A stretch of 6,928 nucleotides of DNA from Lachnospiraceae bacterium (GTDB lineage Bacteria > Bacillota_A > Clostridia > Lachnospirales > Lachnospiraceae). Position 1 is the first letter of the stretch, and each line of letters opens with the position of its first letter. Under the pieces are notes generated by a model, which was not told the DNA's origin, searched no databases, and saw only the letters and a program-made list of their open reading frames with translations. The stretch spans positions 1 through 6,928 of the forward strand of contig VSOD01000226.1 in NCBI GenBank assembly GCA_009774655.1. The letters run 5' to 3'. Made by a program: the position numbers and the translations under genes. Below are positions 5,086 to 6,928 of this stretch, piece after piece.

Positions 5086-6603
5086 TCACTCATTCAGGGC
5101 CGCAATAAATCTGTCAAACGCCGCCTGACCTTCCTCATTACGCTTATAGACTCCCGAATCCTCCAATACCTCCATGAACACGTTGCCGATCTCCTTATGC
5201 AGGATGTCCATCACGGTATCCGCGGTAACGTCCGTATATTTCGGCAGGAACTCATCCACCCAGTCGGCATGTTTCTCCAACAGCGCATCCTTACGGATAT
5301 CCGCTCCGTTCAGGATTGCTTCCGCCAGCTTCTCCATCTCGTCCTTCAATCTGGCGGGCAGCACCGCCAGTCCCATTACTTCGATCAGACCGATATTCTC
5401 TTTCTTGATGTGGTGCAGCTTCGCATGAGGATGGTATACGCCCAGCGGATGTTCCTGTGTCGTGATGTTGTTGCGCAGCACCAGATCCAGCTCGAACCTG
5501 CCGTCTCTTTTTCTGGCAATGGGCGTGATCGTGTTGTGGGGCTCCCCGTCCGTCTCGGCGAAGATGAACGCCGCCTCGTCTGTGTAGCCTCTCCAGGCAT
5601 TCAGGATCACATCCGCCAGCGCCACCAGCCTGTCAGAATCTTCCGCGGAAATACGGATCACGGACATCGGCCAGTTCACGATCCCTGCCTCCACATCCTC
5701 AAATCCTTTGATCGTAAAGCGCCTTTCCACCCCGGCCCGCGCCATGGCAAACTCATAGTGCCCGCCCTGGAAATGATCATGGCTCAGGATAGATCCGCCC
5801 ACGATCGGCAGATCTGCATTGGAACCGACGAAATAATGCGGGAACTGCTTCACGAAATCAAACAGCTTGCAGAATGTGTCATGCTCAATCTTCATCGGAA
5901 TATGCTGTGCGTTAAATACGATGCAGTGCTCGTTGTAATATACATACGGGGAATACTGGAATCCCCAGCGGCTCCCGTTGATCACCACCGGAATCACCCT
6001 GTGATTCTGTCTCGCCGGATGATTGACGCGCCCCGCGTAACCCTCGTTCTCCATACACAGCAGGCATTTCGGGTAACCGCTCTGCTTCGCGGTCTTGGCC
6101 GCTGCAATGGCCTTGGGATCCTTCTCCGGCTTGGACAGGTTAATGGTAATATCCAGATCGCCGTATTTGGTCGGCGCGATCCATTTCTGATCCTTCCTGA
6201 TACGGTATCTTCTGATATAGTCCGTATCCTGGCTCAGCTTGTAGAAATATTCCGTAGCTTCTTCGGGACTCTTCCCGTACCTGGCCTCGAATTCGGCGAT
6301 CACCTCACTCGGCCTTGGCACCAGCATACTCATGATCTTCGTATCAAACAGATCCCGGTATACGATGCTGTTCTCCGTCATAATGCCCTGCTCATAGGCA
6401 TAATCCATCATGGCAGACAATACCTCTTCCAGCTCGTCTACGCTCATGCCGGGCTCTTCTTCCCCGTCCTCCGGCTCATCCAGATGAAACAGCTCCAACA
6501 GCCTGTTGGTCGTATAGATCTTATCCGCCTCCGTGATCAATCCCGTCTGCAGCCCGTATTGTACCAGTTTTCTAATATTTTTCTGTATCATGTCGCTCCT
6601 CAT
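5086..6603 (-). CDS. galT: UTP/UDP-glucose--hexose-1-phosphate uridylyltransferase, class II GalT
   Basis: This is a 505-residue enzyme of the Firmicute class II GalT family (galT_2). It transfers UMP between UDP-glucose and galactose-1-phosphate in the Leloir pathway, in the cytoplasm. The N-terminal half (about 1-240) matches the usual IYTTNRLLELF opening (29-39) and carries a CLLC pair at 180-183. The catalytic region is GGSILSHDHFQGG at 269-281, the class II form of the active-site histidine motif. The C-terminal domain includes YHPHAKLHHIKKENIGLIEVMGL (390-412 overall, with HPH at 391-393). The length is normal for the family and nothing is broken. Two starts are possible: the ATG at 6603, with GGGAG nine bases upstream, or the ATG at 6591 (Met5), with GAGGAG four bases upstream. 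The second matches the usual family N-terminus slightly better, but the longer frame is given. It follows galK by 81 bases on the same strand with no terminator between them, so they are probably one operon. Confidence 0.95.
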   Translation of the reverse strand: MRSDMIQKNIRKLVQYGLQTGLITEADKIYTTNRLLELFHLDEPEDGEEEPGMSVDELEEVLSAMMDYAYEQGIMTENSIVYRDLFDTKIMSMLVPRPSEVIAEFEARYGKSPEEATEYFYKLSQDTDYIRRYRIRKDQKWIAPTKYGDLDITINLSKPEKDPKAIAAAKTAKQSGYPKCLLCMENEGYAGRVNHPARQNHRVIPVVINGSRWGFQYSPYVYYNEHCIVFNAQHIPMKIEHDTFCKLFDFVKQFPHYFVGSNADLPIVGGSILSHDHFQGGHYEFAMARAGVERRFTIKGFEDVEAGIVNWPMSVIRISAEDSDRLVALADVILNAWRGYTDEAAFIFAETDGEPHNTITPIARKRDGRFELDLVLRNNITTQEHPLGVYHPHAKLHHIKKENIGLIEVMGLAVLPARLKDEMEKLAEAILNGADIRKDALLEKHADWVDEFLPKYTDVTADTVMDILHKEIGNVFMEVLEDSGVYKRNEEGQAAFDRFIAALNE

Positions 6604-6684
6604 TTCTGCACACTCCCTGCGCTGTCTGTGTCTGTGCCGCTCTGAGCGCCTGATGCTGACGACAGATGCGGCATTTCCTGCTCT

Positions 6685-6928
6685 TTACAGTCTGCAGGGG
6701 CCGTCTCCGATCTCCACTACATAGAAATCAGCCGTCCTGCCCACACGCTCCTGATATGCCGCGCCGACCTTCTCCCGGAAAGCGTCTACCGCCTCATCGC
6801 GCACGATGCTGACGGTACAGCCGCCGAAGCCGCCGCCCGTGATACGGGAACCGATCACGCCTTCAACCTTCCACGCTTCCTCCACCAGCACGTCGATCTC
6901 CTCACAGGATACTTCATAGTCATCGCGG
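6685..6928 (-). CDS. galK: Galactokinase, C-terminal 80 residues (5' end outside window)
   Basis: The last 80 codons of a minus-strand gene enter from the right edge and stop at TAA (6685-6687). Visible parts include RDDYEVSCEEIDVLVEEA at the edge and GVIGSRITGGGFGGC at fragment residues 23-37. The latter is the glycine-rich C-terminal motif of GHMP kinases and is highly characteristic of galactokinase. GalK phosphorylates alpha-D-galactose with ATP to galactose-1-phosphate, the substrate of the GalT encoded just downstream. The sugar-recognition and ATP loops lie outside the window, so the call rests on this C-terminal signature plus the galT neighbour. An internal ATG near 6891 is not the true start, since the frame stays open to the edge. 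Confidence 0.93.
   Translation of the reverse strand, partial: RDDYEVSCEEIDVLVEEAWKVEGVIGSRITGGGFGGCTVSIVRDEAVDAFREKVGAAYQERVGRTADFYVVEIGDGPCRL

Noticed and set aside
4937..5128. 63-residue frame on the plus strand after the regulator
   Set aside because: It starts with TTG, has no ribosome site, and runs through the terminator hairpin into the antisense end of galT.
5197..6645. 482-residue open frame on the plus strand
   Set aside because: It is fully antisense to galT, which has clear family motifs. The predicted protein is His/Arg/Gln-rich without any recognisable domain.

Overview
The window looks like a chromosomal segment of a moderately GC-rich Clostridia member, most likely a Lachnospiraceae-type gut Firmicute. 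This is judged from the gene families (class II GalT, secreted VanW/YoaR-like protein, HypE/PurM-like 'AIR synthase' protein), the AGGAGG-like ribosome sites and codon use. No species is assigned. Seven protein genes plus one 31-codon gene are supported. I see no rRNA, tRNA, CRISPR array, insertion sequence or integrase.

Left part (1-2872, minus strand, read right to left): a very short membrane peptide gene (2777-2872), a secreted VanW-domain protein (1100-2680) and a PurM/HypE-fold protein (start at 947, running off the left edge). All three point the same way with gaps of about 100-150 bases and no convincing terminator between them, so they may be one transcription unit.

Middle (2948-4250): an unrecognised, probably membrane-anchored 205-residue protein on the plus strand converges on a DEDDh-type 3'-5' exonuclease on the minus strand. 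The two coding regions overlap tail to tail by 44 bases.

AT-rich island (about 4251-4930): a conspicuously AT-rich spacer, then a small XRE/Cro-type DNA-binding protein on the plus strand. The spacer holds a perfect 16-bp palindrome with ACAAT half-sites overlapping a TATAAT box. It also holds a long inverted repeat whose right arm covers the ribosome site and the first base of the regulator's start codon. This is the most interesting regulatory structure seen here.

Right part (5029-6928, minus strand): the 3' end of galK, then complete galT, ending at a probable two-way terminator at 5029-5063. These are Leloir pathway genes: GalK makes galactose-1-phosphate and GalT exchanges it with UDP-glucose. 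The galE epimerase is not in the window.

No whole new multi-gene system is evident. The best leads are the regulator's self-control region, the tiny membrane peptide upstream of the VanW gene, and the HypE-like gene without hydrogenase neighbours.
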